A program made the position numbers and the translations under genes. The notes beneath the pieces are model-generated. The model saw nothing but the letters and a program-made list of their open reading frames with translations. It searched no databases and had not been told where the DNA came from. Positions 27,018 to 38,154 of a stretch of DNA of 64,000 bases are shown one piece after another. Source of the stretch: Bordetella parapertussis (GTDB lineage: Bacteria > Pseudomonadota > Gammaproteobacteria > Burkholderiales > Burkholderiaceae_D); contig CAMBFZ010000015.1 in NCBI GenBank assembly GCA_945866125.1, forward strand, positions 36,330 through 100,329, written 5' to 3'. How positions within the stretch are numbered: position 1 is the stretch's first letter; every line of letters begins with the position of its first letter.

Positions 27018-28949
27018 ATGGATTTTCCTGCTGAATTTGATGTGATTGTTGTTGGTGGCGGCCATGCCGGCACCGAGGCAGCGCTGGCTGCTGCCCGCAT
27101 GGGCCAAACCACCTTGTTGTTAACCCATAATATTGAAACCCTGGGTCAGATGTCTTGTAATCCGTCGATTGGCGGCATTGGTAAAGGGCATTTGGTCAGG
27201 GAGGTAGATGCGCTGGGCGGGGCAATGGCTCTTGCGACGGATGAGGCAGGCATACAGTTCCGTATTCTTAATTCCTCCAAAGGTCCGGCCGTCCGTGCGA
27301 CCCGTGCGCAGGCAGACCGCATTCTCTATAAGCAGGCAATACGATCCCGTCTGGAAAATCAAGAAAATTTATGGCTTTTCCAGCAGGCGGTGGATGACTT
27401 AATCGTCGAGGGTGAGCGGGTGGTTGGTGCGGTGACGCAGGTCGGGATTCGATTTTGTAGTAAGACCGTGGTGTTGACCGCCGGGACTTTTTTGGATGGC
27501 AAGATTCACGTGGGACTGAATAATTATTCGGCAGGTCGTGCAGGCGACCCGCCCGCAGTGTCTTTGTCGGCGCGGCTCAAAGAGCTCAAGCTGCCACAGG
27601 GCCGACTTAAAACAGGCACGCCGCCGCGCATTGATGGTCGTAGTATTGATTTTTCCGTGATGACGGAACAGCCTGGTGATCTCGATCCGGTGCCTGTGTT
27701 TTCAGTGATGGGTTCGGTGGGGATGCATCCGGCGCAGTTGCCGTGCTGGATCACCCATACGAATGCGCGCACGCATGACATCATTCGGGGTGGGCTGGAT
27801 CGCAGTCCTATGTATACCGGGGTCATCGAGGGTGTGGGGCCGCGTTACTGTCCCTCGATCGAAGATAAGATTCACCGTTTTGCCGGCAAAGACTCGCATC
27901 AGATCTTTCTCGAGCCCGAGGGGCTGACAACCCATGAGTTTTACCCCAACGGGATCTCGACCAGCTTGCCTTTCGATGTGCAACTTGCGCTCGTTCGATC
28001 GATGCGTGGCTTGGAGGCGGCGCATATATTGCGACCTGGGTATGCGATCGAATACGACTACTTTGATCCACGTGGGCTCAAGGCGTCGCTCGAAACCCGT
28101 GCCATCAAGGGCTTGTTTTTTGCAGGACAAATCAATGGCACCACAGGCTATGAAGAGGCGGCCGCGCAAGGCATGCTTGCCGGGCTAAATGCGGCCCGTA
28201 TGTCGCAAGAGCGGGACGCCTGGACACCTAGGCGTGATGAGGCCTACCTGGGTGTATTGGTGGATGACCTCATTACCCAAGGCGTGTTGGAGCCTTATCG
28301 GATGTTTACCAGTCGTGCTGAATTCCGTTTGAGCTTGCGTGAAGATAACGCCGATATGCGCCTGACCGAAATTGGCCGTCACCTAGGCTGTGTCGGTGAC
28401 ATTCAGTGGGAGGCCTTCGAGCGTAAGCGTGAAGCCGTCGCGCGCGAGCTTGAGCGCCTTAAGTCAACCTGGGTCAATCCCCGGATGATTGCGGCTGCCG
28501 AGGCAGAGCGTCTGCTGGGTAAGGCGATGGAGCGAGAATATGCATTGGCTGATTTGTTGCGGCGTCCGAACGTGAGCTACGCAAGCTTGATGACCTTACA
28601 GGCAATGGATGGCCAGCGGTTTGATGGTCCGTTACTTGATGCCGCAGTGGCTGAGCAGGTGGAGATACAAGTCAAATATGCGGGTTATATTGACCGTCAG
28701 GCAAAGGAAGTGGAGCGGCACGAGCATTATGAAAATCTGAAATTGCCGTCAGAGTTTGATTATCTATCCGTTGCCGCGCTATCAATGGAAGTCAGGCAAA
28801 AGCTCAATAAGCACAAGCCGGAAACATTAGGGCAGGCGTCGCGGATTGCTGGCGTTACGCCGGCGGCGATTTCTCTTTTGCTGGTCCATCTTAAAAAAGG
28901 TGGGATGCGGGAGTTGTTAGGGTCAACGCAGCACACTAGCGCGGTTTGA
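27018..28949 (+). CDS. mnmG: tRNA uridine-5-carboxymethylaminomethyl modification enzyme MnmG
   Basis: A 643-aa FAD protein that works with MnmE to modify the wobble uridine of several tRNAs. The FAD fold is FDVIVVGGGHAGTEAALAA, with the family motifs MSCNPSIGGIGKGHLVREVD and GLFFAGQINGTTGYEEAAAQ. The C-terminal helical domain binds tRNA. Length is typical (about 630). TATAAT lies at 26977-26982, though I see no good -35. mnmE is not next to it. It begins the cluster mnmG-rsmG-parA-parB and the rsmG start follows its stop directly. Confidence 0.97.
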   Translation: MDFPAEFDVIVVGGGHAGTEAALAAARMGQTTLLLTHNIETLGQMSCNPSIGGIGKGHLVREVDALGGAMALATDEAGIQFRILNSSKGPAVRATRAQADRILYKQAIRSRLENQENLWLFQQAVDDLIVEGERVVGAVTQVGIRFCSKTVVLTAGTFLDGKIHVGLNNYSAGRAGDPPAVSLSARLKELKLPQGRLKTGTPPRIDGRSIDFSVMTEQPGDLDPVPVFSVMGSVGMHPAQLPCWITHTNARTHDIIRGGLDRSPMYTGVIEGVGPRYCPSIEDKIHRFAGKDSHQIFLEPEGLTTHEFYPNGISTSLPFDVQLALVRSMRGLEAAHILRPGYAIEYDYFDPRGLKASLETRAIKGLFFAGQINGTTGYEEAAAQGMLAGLNAARMSQERDAWTPRRDEAYLGVLVDDLITQGVLEPYRMFTSRAEFRLSLREDNADMRLTEIGRHLGCVGDIQWEAFERKREAVARELERLKSTWVNPRMIAAAEAERLLGKAMEREYALADLLRRPNVSYASLMTLQAMDGQRFDGPLLDAAVAEQVEIQVKYAGYIDRQAKEVERHEHYENLKLPSEFDYLSVAALSMEVRQKLNKHKPETLGQASRIAGVTPAAISLLLVHLKKGGMRELLGSTQHTSAV

Positions 28950-29615
28950 ATGGCCGCCGAATTGATCGACCGCGCCCTCTTGGGAGAGCACCTAAGGAAG
29001 GGCGCTGCAGCGCTTGCATTATCTCTTTCGGACGCGCAGTTCGAGAAGCTGCTTGATTACCTTGCGTTGCTGCACAAGTGGAATGCCGTTTATAACCTGA
29101 CCTCGGTGCGAGACCCGCGCCAGATGGTGACGCAACATTTGCTTGATGCGATGGCTGCATTGCCGGCGTTTCGTGGTGCCCACCATGTGCTCGATGTGGG
29201 CTCGGGCGGTGGCTTACCTGGCGTGGTACTGGCAATTTGGGCGCAGGAAGCCGAGTCCGCTATGCAACTGAGCATGATCGACACGGTGCACAAAAAAACG
29301 GCATTTTTGACGCAAGTAAAAGCGGAATTGCATTTAAAAAATGCCACGATTCATACTGGACGAGTAGAAAAATTACAAATTAAGCAAGATTTTGATGTGA
29401 TTACTTCACGCGCTTTCGCTGAGCTTACGGACTTTATTAGCTGGTCTGGCCACCTGTTGGCCGAGGGTGGACGGATGATTGCATTGAAGGGGCAGGCGCC
29501 TGTTGACGAGATTGCTCGTATCCCGAGCGGTTGGCAGGTACAGCAGCTTGTGCCACTGACGGTCCCGGGGATGGATGCGCAGCGCCATCTGGTTATTATC
29601 GCGCGTCACGAATAA
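28950..29615 (+). CDS. rsmG: 16S rRNA (guanine-527-N7) methyltransferase RsmG
   Basis: A 221-aa SAM-dependent methyltransferase that acts on G527 of 16S rRNA. The SAM site is HHVLDVGSGGGLPGVVLAIW, with the usual N-terminal LLHKWNAVYNLTSVRDPRQM and ITSRAFAELTDF. Its ATG follows the mnmG stop with no gap, so the genes are translationally coupled. This mnmG-rsmG-parA-parB order is conserved in many bacteria. Confidence 0.97.
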   Translation: MAAELIDRALLGEHLRKGAAALALSLSDAQFEKLLDYLALLHKWNAVYNLTSVRDPRQMVTQHLLDAMAALPAFRGAHHVLDVGSGGGLPGVVLAIWAQEAESAMQLSMIDTVHKKTAFLTQVKAELHLKNATIHTGRVEKLQIKQDFDVITSRAFAELTDFISWSGHLLAEGGRMIALKGQAPVDEIARIPSGWQVQQLVPLTVPGMDAQRHLVIIARHE

Positions 29616-29673
29616 CTGCAATAAAACTATTGAGCATTTTCCTTCGATTTTGAATCACCAACGTCACTAATCC

Positions 29674-30444
29674 ATGGCTAAAATTTTTTGTGTCGCCAAT
29701 CAAAAAGGCGGAGTCGGCAAAACCACCACGGCAGTCAATCTTGCCGCGGCGCTGGCCAATATTAAACAGCGTGTACTGCTCGTTGACCTTGACCCGCAAG
29801 GCAACGCCACCATGGGTGCGGGTATCAACAAGGCTGACTTGCCGAGCTCGATTTATCAGGTGCTATTAGGCATGGGTGAGGTCAAAGACGCGCGTCAGAC
29901 CTCTAAGACCGGACACTTTGATGTGCTTCCTGCCAACCGTGATCTCGCTGGTGCAGAAGTCGAAATGGTCGAACTCGACAATCGCGAAACACGCTTGAAA
30001 ACGGCACTTGCTGATATCCGCGATGCGTATGATTTTGTGCTCATCGATTGCCCGCCTGCGCTCTCGATGCTGACCTTGAATGGCCTATGTGCTGCGCATG
30101 GTGTGATCATCCCGATGCAGTGCGAATACTATGCGCTTGAGGGTTTGTCCGACCTCGTCAACACCATCAAAATTGTTCACGCAAAATTGAATCCGGATTT
30201 GAAAGTGATTGGTCTTTTGCGCGTCATGTTTGACCCTCGCATGATGCTTTCCCAGCAGGTTTCTTCGCAGCTCGAACAGCATTTTGGCGACAAGGTTTTC
30301 AAGTCCATTATTCCGCGTAATGTCCGGCTCGCTGAAGCGCCATCGTACGGTATTCCGGGTGTCAATTTTGATGCTGGCGCGAAGGGCGCGCAAGCCTACA
30401 TCGCATTTGCCAAAGAGCTTGTCGAGCGCATTCGGGTGCTCTGA
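29674..30444 (+). CDS. parA: Chromosome-partitioning ATPase ParA (Soj)
   Basis: A 256-aa ParA/MinD ATPase with deviant Walker A QKGGVGKTTTAVNLA (K11-T17), LLVDLDPQGNATMG and DFVLIDCPPALSML. It moves the origin region together with ParB bound at parS. The ATG at 29674 lies 58 bp after rsmG and parB follows after 45 bp. This is a chromosomal ParA by position and its short N-terminus, without the plasmid-type HTH. Confidence 0.97.
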   Translation: MAKIFCVANQKGGVGKTTTAVNLAAALANIKQRVLLVDLDPQGNATMGAGINKADLPSSIYQVLLGMGEVKDARQTSKTGHFDVLPANRDLAGAEVEMVELDNRETRLKTALADIRDAYDFVLIDCPPALSMLTLNGLCAAHGVIIPMQCEYYALEGLSDLVNTIKIVHAKLNPDLKVIGLLRVMFDPRMMLSQQVSSQLEQHFGDKVFKSIIPRNVRLAEAPSYGIPGVNFDAGAKGAQAYIAFAKELVERIRVL

Positions 30445-30489
30445 GCATTCACGCCAACCGATTATTTTTGATTTACAGAAAGCGCATTC

Positions 30490-31398
30490 ATGGTTACCAA
30501 AAAACCCAAAGGCCTCGGTCGAGGCCTTGAGGCATTGCTCGGCGGTTCGTCCAACTTTACCGAAGATGTTCCTCTCGTCGTTGGTGCGCCGACCACCCTG
30601 CCAGTGGGCGCGCTGCAGGCGGGAAAGTACCAGCCTCGAACGCGCATGGATGAGGGGGCGCTTAATGAGCTCGCCGACTCCATCCGCGAGCAAGGCTTGC
30701 TGCAGGCGATTCTGGTGCGCCCCATCAGCGGCGGCAAGCAAGGCATTGGTTATGAAATCATCGCCGGTGAACGGCGCTTCAGAGCCGCCCAACTCGCCGG
30801 GCTTACCGAAGTGCCGGTGTTAGTTAAAGACGTCGATGATCAAGCCGCAGCAGCGATGGCTCTGATCGAAAACATGCAGCGCGAAGACCTGAATCCCCTA
30901 GAAGAAGCCCAGGGGATTCAGCGACTCGTGGGAGACTTTAGTTTTACCCATGAACAGGCCGCCGCAGCGGTAGGGCGCTCACGCAGCGCGGTCTCCAACC
31001 TGCTGCGATTGCTCAACTTGGCCAAGCCAGTGCAGACCATGTTGATGGCCAACGACATCGATATGGGTCACGCGCGAGCTTTGTTAGCCGTTGATGCCGC
31101 GACGCAGATCGCGCTGGCAATTGAGATTGTCGCTAAACGATTGTCGGTCCGCGAGGCTGAGAAATTAGTCGTGCGCAGCACAATCGGGCAGGACAACAAG
31201 CCCGGTCGCCGCTCGAAAGAAAAATCACGCGACATTACCCGGCTGGAAGAAGAGCTGTCAGATGGACTGGCGACCCAGGTTCAGATAAAGATTGGCGCTC
31301 GTAACAAGGGAGAGCTGGTCATTTCCTTTGCCAATCTCGATCAGCTCGATGGCCTTCTGGCGTATTTGCGCCAAGAACCGGCTAAAAATAGCCAGTAA
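30490..31398 (+). CDS. parB: Chromosome-partitioning protein ParB
   Basis: A 302-aa CTPase and parS-binding protein. Conserved parts are KGLGRGLEALLGG at the N-terminus, the nucleotide-site motifs ENMQREDLNPLEEA and GERRFRAAQLAG, the HTH VGRSRSAVSNLLRLLNL, and the C-terminal dimer domain. The two parS sites are 3.6 kb upstream at 26876-26928, which supports a working cis system. The ATG at 30490 gives the canonical N-terminus. Confidence 0.97.
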   Translation: MVTKKPKGLGRGLEALLGGSSNFTEDVPLVVGAPTTLPVGALQAGKYQPRTRMDEGALNELADSIREQGLLQAILVRPISGGKQGIGYEIIAGERRFRAAQLAGLTEVPVLVKDVDDQAAAAMALIENMQREDLNPLEEAQGIQRLVGDFSFTHEQAAAAVGRSRSAVSNLLRLLNLAKPVQTMLMANDIDMGHARALLAVDAATQIALAIEIVAKRLSVREAEKLVVRSTIGQDNKPGRRSKEKSRDITRLEEELSDGLATQVQIKIGARNKGELVISFANLDQLDGLLAYLRQEPAKNSQ

Positions 31399-31446
31399 AG
31401 GAAGTTGGAATTGGCTCAGCACACCGGCTTCCGGCCGGGCAAAAAT

Positions 31447-31476
31447 TTGACCGCCTGCATCGAAAGCTCTTATAAT
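31447..31476 (+). promoter_or_regulatory. Probable sigma-70 promoter of the atp operon
   Basis: TTGACC (31447-31452) and a perfect TATAAT (31471-31476) are 18 bases apart, 90 bp before atpI. The operon has no other obvious promoter between parB and atpI. Confidence 0.8.
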
Positions 31477-31566
31477 CACCCGGTTTTACAAAATGCACAT
31501 CACGCCACAGTACCAACGTAGTTCCCGGTATACGCAAAAGCACCCCCGGTTATTCGATAAGACTAA

Positions 31567-31905
31567 ATGTTGCGCGCCGTTTTAATTCAGCTGGCAGCGA
31601 CATTGTTTGCCGCTACAGCCGCAGGTCTAATCGCAGGGGGGCATGCCTTTTTTTCGGCTTTGTTGGGGGGCTTGTGTTGTGTGGTACCAAACGGCTTGTT
31701 TGCCTTGCGCTTGTTTGTGGGCGCGCGCAAGCCGGAAAGCTTAAACCCGATGACGTTTTTTTTCGGGGAGTTTACAAAAATTGCGTTGACGATTGCCTTG
31801 CTTGCTGCAGTCGTCTGGTGGTATCGCGACTTGAATTGGCTGGCGCTACTCGCTGCTTTCATCGTCGCTTTAAAAAGTTATCTCATCTTATTATTTAGGC
31901 ACTGA
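31567..31905 (+). CDS. atpI: ATP synthase assembly protein I
   Basis: A 112-aa membrane protein with four predicted helices, starting MLRAVLIQLAATLFAATAAG. AtpI helps the c-ring assemble and may carry Mg2+. It is the first gene of the atp operon. The gene ends one base before the atpB ATG. Sequence alone is weakly conserved, so the assignment depends on position. Confidence 0.88.
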   Translation: MLRAVLIQLAATLFAATAAGLIAGGHAFFSALLGGLCCVVPNGLFALRLFVGARKPESLNPMTFFFGEFTKIALTIALLAAVVWWYRDLNWLALLAAFIVALKSYLILLFRH

Positions 31906-31906
31906 C

Positions 31907-32743
31907 ATGGCATCTGAACTGGTAAGTGAAGGGGCGGCGCACGCGCCTACCGCGTCCGAATACATTGTTCACCACTTGGGCCATCTTTCTACGGCACACC
32001 AAGATAAAATTATTGATTTCTCCATCATCAACCTCGACACAATGTTGTGGTCTCTGATTATGGGTGTGCTCGGCAGTTTCTTTATGTTTCGCGCCGCCCG
32101 CAAGGCGACATCCGGTGTGCCAGGGCGATTTCAGATTTTTGTGGAAATGGTCGTTGAGATGGTAAACGATCAGGCAAAAAATATTGTGCACGGCGACCGT
32201 TCCTTCATTGCGCCGCTTGCGTTGACCGTGTTTGTCTGGGTGTTCCTGATGAATTCGCTCGATTTTCTGCCGGTTGATCTGTTTTCTGCCATTTTCAGAC
32301 TCGCCGGAATTGAAACCCATTTTCGGATTGTGCCGACGGCGGATTTGAACGGTGCCCTTGGCATGTCAATTGGTGTTTTCGCGCTCATGCTTTATTACAA
32401 CATCAAGATCAAAGGCATCGGTGGTTTTGTCCACGAATTGTTTTGTGCGCCATTTGGGTCTCATCCTGCGTTGTGGATTGCCAATCTCGGTTTGAACATC
32501 ATCGAATTTGTGGCTAAGACCGTTTCATTGGGCATGCGACTATTTGGCAACATGTACGCTGGCGAGCTGGTCTTTATGCTTATTGCCTTGCTAGGTTCAA
32601 CGGCAACCTGGTGGGGTTTTGGTATGCATGTGGTTGCTGGTTCGGTCTGGGCAATTTTCCATATCCTGATCGTGTTGTTGCAGGCGTTTATTTTCATGAT
32701 GCTGACCCTGGTTTATCTTGGTCAGGCGCATGAGGGGCACTGA
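31907..32743 (+). CDS. atpB: F1Fo ATP synthase subunit a
   Basis: A 278-aa integral membrane proton-channel subunit. The essential arginine lies in the SLGMRLFGNMYAGE helix, and NSLDFLPVDLF is the second conserved patch. N-terminal residues 1-40 are hydrophilic and face outward. Second gene of the operon, one base after atpI. Confidence 0.97.
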   Translation: MASELVSEGAAHAPTASEYIVHHLGHLSTAHQDKIIDFSIINLDTMLWSLIMGVLGSFFMFRAARKATSGVPGRFQIFVEMVVEMVNDQAKNIVHGDRSFIAPLALTVFVWVFLMNSLDFLPVDLFSAIFRLAGIETHFRIVPTADLNGALGMSIGVFALMLYYNIKIKGIGGFVHELFCAPFGSHPALWIANLGLNIIEFVAKTVSLGMRLFGNMYAGELVFMLIALLGSTATWWGFGMHVVAGSVWAIFHILIVLLQAFIFMMLTLVYLGQAHEGH

Positions 32744-32810
32744 TCAGTTTGTGCAGTTTTCGGGTTTTTGATTTTTTGATTTTTTGACTTTGACTATCTA
32801 AGGAGTTTTC

Positions 32811-33053
32811 ATGACTAACGTCGCTTTCGTTGCATTGGCTTGCGGTTTGATCATCGGTCTGGGCGCCATTGGTGCTTGTATCGGTATTGGCATCATGGGT
32901 GGCAAATTTATCGAGGCATCGGCGCGTCAGCCGGAGCTGATGAACGCGTTGCAAACCAAGATGTTCCTGCTGGCTGGTCTGATCGATGCAGCATTCCTGA
33001 TCGGCGTCGGTATCGCGATGATGTTTGCGTTCGCAAATCCATTCGCTGGATAA
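32811..33053 (+). CDS. atpE: F1Fo ATP synthase subunit c
   Basis: An 80-aa two-helix proteolipid. The proton-binding carboxylate is D59 in AGLIDAAFLIG, and the loop ARQPEL follows the first helix (ACIGIGIMGGKFIEAS). There is no sodium-type signature. A short T-rich stretch and AAGGAG precede the ATG. Confidence 0.97.
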   Translation: MTNVAFVALACGLIIGLGAIGACIGIGIMGGKFIEASARQPELMNALQTKMFLLAGLIDAAFLIGVGIAMMFAFANPFAG

Positions 33054-33115
33054 TTTTCGGTCTCTTATGGTGTCGGGCATTGGCTCGGCGTCTGTCTTTT
33101 TGAGAAGGAAAACAC

Positions 33116-33586
33116 GTGAACTTAAACGCAACATTGTTCGCGCAGTTCGTTGTCTTCTTCATCCTCGCGCTATTCACGATGAAATTCGTGTGGCCGCCGC
33201 TGATGAAAGTACTCGACGAACGTGCGCAAAAAATATCAGAAGGCTTAGCAGCTGCTGATCGTGGCCATGCAGAACTGGCTTTTGCCGAAAAGCGTGTCCA
33301 GGTAGAGCTTGCTAATGCCCATGAAGAAACACAAAAACGCATTATTGATTCCGAGCGCCGTGCTGCCGAGATAATCGAAGACGCGAAGCGTCATGCATCC
33401 GAGGAGGCGCAAGGAATCATCGAGTCTGCGCGCCATGAGGCTGCTGCAGAAGCACTGCGTCTGCGTGACATACTGCGTCACGACGTCGCAGCACTCGCCG
33501 TTAAAGGTGCTGAGCAGATCCTAAAGCGTGAAATCAACGCTGCAGCGCATGCTGATTTGTTGAATCAACTCAAAGCCGAGCTGTAA
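33116..33586 (+). CDS. atpF: F1Fo ATP synthase subunit b
   Basis: A 156-aa peripheral stalk subunit with one N-terminal membrane helix (NLNATLFAQFVVFFILAL) and a long charged coiled coil (KRVQVELANAHEETQKRI...). The start is GTG at 33116 with GAAGGAAA upstream; no ATG gives the right N-terminus. Length matches E. coli subunit b (156). Confidence 0.96.
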   Translation: MNLNATLFAQFVVFFILALFTMKFVWPPLMKVLDERAQKISEGLAAADRGHAELAFAEKRVQVELANAHEETQKRIIDSERRAAEIIEDAKRHASEEAQGIIESARHEAAAEALRLRDILRHDVAALAVKGAEQILKREINAAAHADLLNQLKAEL

Positions 33587-33588
33587 TT

Positions 33589-34122
33589 ATGGCCGAACTC
33601 GCGACGATAGCCCGCCCATACGCCGAAGCGCTTTTTCGGATTGCCAAGCCGGACGGACTCGACGTCTGGTCTGACTTGCTTTCTGAAATGGCGCAAATAG
33701 CGTCAGTGCCTGAGCTCAAAGAACTTGCGCACAATCCACGTGCGGATGATGCCATGGTGGCAGAAACCTTTTTGTCTGCTATGAAGACGACGCTCAATGC
33801 GGAAGCAAAAAACTTCGTCAGCACACTCGTTGAGAATAACCGTCTGCCTTTGCTGCCCGAAATTGCTGCACAGTTTCAGGTTTTGAAGAACATGCATCAA
33901 AAGATGGCCGATGCAACGATTGTCAGCGCCTTTGAAATGAGTTCGGTGCAAACGGCTGATCTCGTGGCAGCGCTAGAGAGAAAATTTGGCTGCAAGCTTA
34001 ACGCGACCGTCACAGTCGATCCTTCATTGATCGGCGGCGTACGCGTTATTGTCGGCGATGAAGTTCTCGACACCTCAGTGACGGCACGCCTTGACCAGAT
34101 GCTCACCGTGCTGGCAGCGTAA
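33589..34122 (+). CDS. atpH: F1Fo ATP synthase subunit delta
   Basis: A 177-aa subunit linking stalk b to the alpha head. It starts MAELATIARPYAEALFRIAK, the family N-terminus, and ends with VRVIVGDEVLDTSVTARLDQ. It lies 2 bp after atpF. Confidence 0.96.
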   Translation: MAELATIARPYAEALFRIAKPDGLDVWSDLLSEMAQIASVPELKELAHNPRADDAMVAETFLSAMKTTLNAEAKNFVSTLVENNRLPLLPEIAAQFQVLKNMHQKMADATIVSAFEMSSVQTADLVAALERKFGCKLNATVTVDPSLIGGVRVIVGDEVLDTSVTARLDQMLTVLAA

Positions 34123-34201
34123 CGGCAATTGTCAACCTATTTAGATATTGCGAGACAAGGCAGGCAGCGTCCAGGCCGGTCTCAACCAATCAGGAGCTAA
34201 C

Positions 34202-35737
34202 ATGCAACTCAACCCGTCTGAAATCAGCGAGCTGATCAAGAGCCGGATCCAGGGTATCGGCGCAGGTGCCGAGGTCCGTAATCAGGGTACGGTCATCTCG
34301 GTGACCGATGGTATTTGCCGCATTCACGGTTTGTCCGACGCGATGCAGGGCGAGATGCTGGAATTTCCCGGCCACACCTACGGTCTGGCATTGAATCTCG
34401 AGCGCGACTCCGTCGGCGCCGTTATTCTCGGTGAATACGAACACATCTCCGAAGGCGACATCGTCAAATGTACCGGCCGAATTTTGGAAGTGCCAATCGG
34501 CCCTGAGCTGTGTGGTCGTGTTGTTAACGCGCTCGGCCAGCCTATTGACGGCAAGGGTCCGATTGATGCCAAGCTGACCGCCCCGATCGAAAAAATCGCA
34601 CCCGGTGTGATTGCTCGTCAGTCCGTGTCTCAGCCTATGCAGACAGGCTTGAAGTCCATTGACTCAATGGTGCCGATTGGTCGTGGCCAGCGCGAGCTGA
34701 TCATTGGCGACCGTCAGACCGGTAAAACCGCCGTCGCGATCGACACGATCATCAATCAAAAAGGTCAGGGAGTCACCTGTATTTATGTCGCGATCGGTCA
34801 AAAGGCTTCGTCTGTCAAAAACGTCGTGCGTGCGCTCGATCAGCATGGTGCGATGGACTACACTATCGTGGTAGCAGCGACTGCTTCTGAGTCGGCTGCG
34901 ATGCAATATGTCTCTGCCTATTCAGGATGCGCGATGGGCGAATATTTCCGCGATCGCGGCGAAGACGCCTTGATTATTTATGATGATCTGTCTAAACAGG
35001 CAGTCGCCTATCGTCAAGTTTCGCTGCTATTGCGTCGCCCGCCTGGTCGCGAAGCTTACCCTGGGGACGTGTTCTATCTCCATTCCCGTCTGTTAGAGCG
35101 TGCCGCGCGTGTCAACCCAGATTACGTTGAAAAATTTACGAATGGCGCGGTCAAAGGAAAGACCGGTTCGTTGACGGCATTGCCGATCATTGAAACGCAG
35201 GCAGGCGATGTCTCGGCCTTCGTACCCACCAACGTGATTTCGATTACCGACGGTCAGATTTTTCTGGAGACGTCGTTATTTAATGCGGGTATTCGTCCTG
35301 CGATTAATGCCGGTATTTCAGTGTCACGCGTCGGTGGCGCAGCGCAGACCAAGGTCATCAAGAGCTTGTCTGGCGGTATCCGTACTGACTTAGCGCAATA
35401 TCGTGAATTAGCCGCTTTCGCGCAGTTTGCATCCGACCTGGATGAAGCGACTCGCAAGCAGCTTGACCGAGGTGCACGTGTGACCGAATTGCTTAAGCAG
35501 GCGCAGTACTCGCCACAGCCTATTTCCCTGATGGCAGTGACGCTGTTCGCTGTCAACAAAGGTTACCTCGACGATATTGAAGTTAAAGATATCCTCGGAT
35601 TTGAAAGCGACCTGCATCACTTTATGCAAAACAGCCACGCCGCACTCTTGAAGAAAATCGAGGACAGCAAGCAGCTTGATAAGGACGGCGAGACCGAACT
35701 TGCCGCTGCGATTGTCGATTTCAAGAAAACCTTCTGA
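34202..35737 (+). CDS. atpA: F1Fo ATP synthase subunit alpha
   Basis: A 511-aa catalytic-ring subunit. Walker A is GDRQTGKT, and ALIIYDDLSKQAVAYRQ contains Walker B. The C-terminal part carries the signature PAINAGISVSRVGGAAQ. The ATG at 34202 with AGGAG upstream gives the canonical N-terminus MQLNPSEISELIKSRI; longer upstream reading is non-coding. Confidence 0.98.
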   Translation: MQLNPSEISELIKSRIQGIGAGAEVRNQGTVISVTDGICRIHGLSDAMQGEMLEFPGHTYGLALNLERDSVGAVILGEYEHISEGDIVKCTGRILEVPIGPELCGRVVNALGQPIDGKGPIDAKLTAPIEKIAPGVIARQSVSQPMQTGLKSIDSMVPIGRGQRELIIGDRQTGKTAVAIDTIINQKGQGVTCIYVAIGQKASSVKNVVRALDQHGAMDYTIVVAATASESAAMQYVSAYSGCAMGEYFRDRGEDALIIYDDLSKQAVAYRQVSLLLRRPPGREAYPGDVFYLHSRLLERAARVNPDYVEKFTNGAVKGKTGSLTALPIIETQAGDVSAFVPTNVISITDGQIFLETSLFNAGIRPAINAGISVSRVGGAAQTKVIKSLSGGIRTDLAQYRELAAFAQFASDLDEATRKQLDRGARVTELLKQAQYSPQPISLMAVTLFAVNKGYLDDIEVKDILGFESDLHHFMQNSHAALLKKIEDSKQLDKDGETELAAAIVDFKKTF

Positions 35738-35767
35738 TCGTAACCCGCGCTATAAGGAGCACGTTGT

Positions 35768-36634
35768 ATGGCAGCAGGTAAAGAGATACGCGGGAAGATC
35801 AAAAGCGTAGAAAATACGAAAAAGATCACCAAGGCGATGGAGATGGTTGCCGCTTCAAAAATGCGCAAGGCGCAGGAGAGAATGCGCGCAGCCAGACCGT
35901 ATAGCGAAAAGATCCGCACGGTAGCGGCCCACCTTGCCCAGGCTAATCCGGAGTACTCGCATCCGTTCTTGGTGAAACAAGATCGTAGCAAGACGGTAGG
36001 CTTAATCATTGTTACCACCGACAAAGGATTATGCGGTGGCATGAACACCAACATGTTGCGCCTGGCGACGCAAAAAATGCGTGAACTTGAAAGCCAGGGC
36101 CAAAAAGTTGAAGCGGTTGCAATTGGTAATAAAGGTTTGGGTTTTCTCAATCGTGTCGGCGCGAAGGTGATCGCTCATGTGACGCAATTTGGTGACACGC
36201 CGCACCTTGAGCAATTGATTGGGCCGGTCAAGGTGATGCTCGACGCGTATGACGAGGGTAAATTTGATGCGGTTTATCTGTGCTTCACCCGATTCGTCAA
36301 CACGATGAAGCAAGAGCCGGTGATTGACCAATTATTGCCGCTGACAGCTGACAAGATGCAGCCCGTGAATTCACATTCGTGGGATTACCTCTATGAGCCA
36401 GATGCGCAAACGGTGATTGATGAACTTTTGTTGCGGTACATCGAAGCGCTGGTGTACCAGGCTGTCGCTGAAAACATGGCCTCAGAGCAGTCGGCGCGCA
36501 TGGTTGCGATGAAATCTGCCTCCGACAATGCCGGGAACGTGATCGGTGAATTGAAGCTGATCTACAACAAGACCCGTCAGGCAGCGATTACCAAAGAACT
36601 TTCCGAGATCGTAGCCGGTGCGGCTGCGGTTTAA
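35768..36634 (+). CDS. atpG: F1Fo ATP synthase subunit gamma
   Basis: A 288-aa central-shaft subunit. The N-terminal coiled coil starts MAAGKEIRGKIKSVENTKKI and the C-terminal signature is ENMASEQSARMVAMKSASDN. AAGGAG sits before the ATG. Fits the standard length (about 287). Confidence 0.98.
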   Translation: MAAGKEIRGKIKSVENTKKITKAMEMVAASKMRKAQERMRAARPYSEKIRTVAAHLAQANPEYSHPFLVKQDRSKTVGLIIVTTDKGLCGGMNTNMLRLATQKMRELESQGQKVEAVAIGNKGLGFLNRVGAKVIAHVTQFGDTPHLEQLIGPVKVMLDAYDEGKFDAVYLCFTRFVNTMKQEPVIDQLLPLTADKMQPVNSHSWDYLYEPDAQTVIDELLLRYIEALVYQAVAENMASEQSARMVAMKSASDNAGNVIGELKLIYNKTRQAAITKELSEIVAGAAAV

Positions 36635-36671
36635 TTGAATCCAATTCTAATTTCTAATTGAAGGAACGAAA

Positions 36672-38072
<1,401 letters not shown>

Positions 38073-38154
38073 CACGTAATGACGCCACGCGTCTGGACGC
38101 GTGGCTCGCGTGGTTTGAATCGAATCGCATTGGATCACTTAATAAAGGCATCAT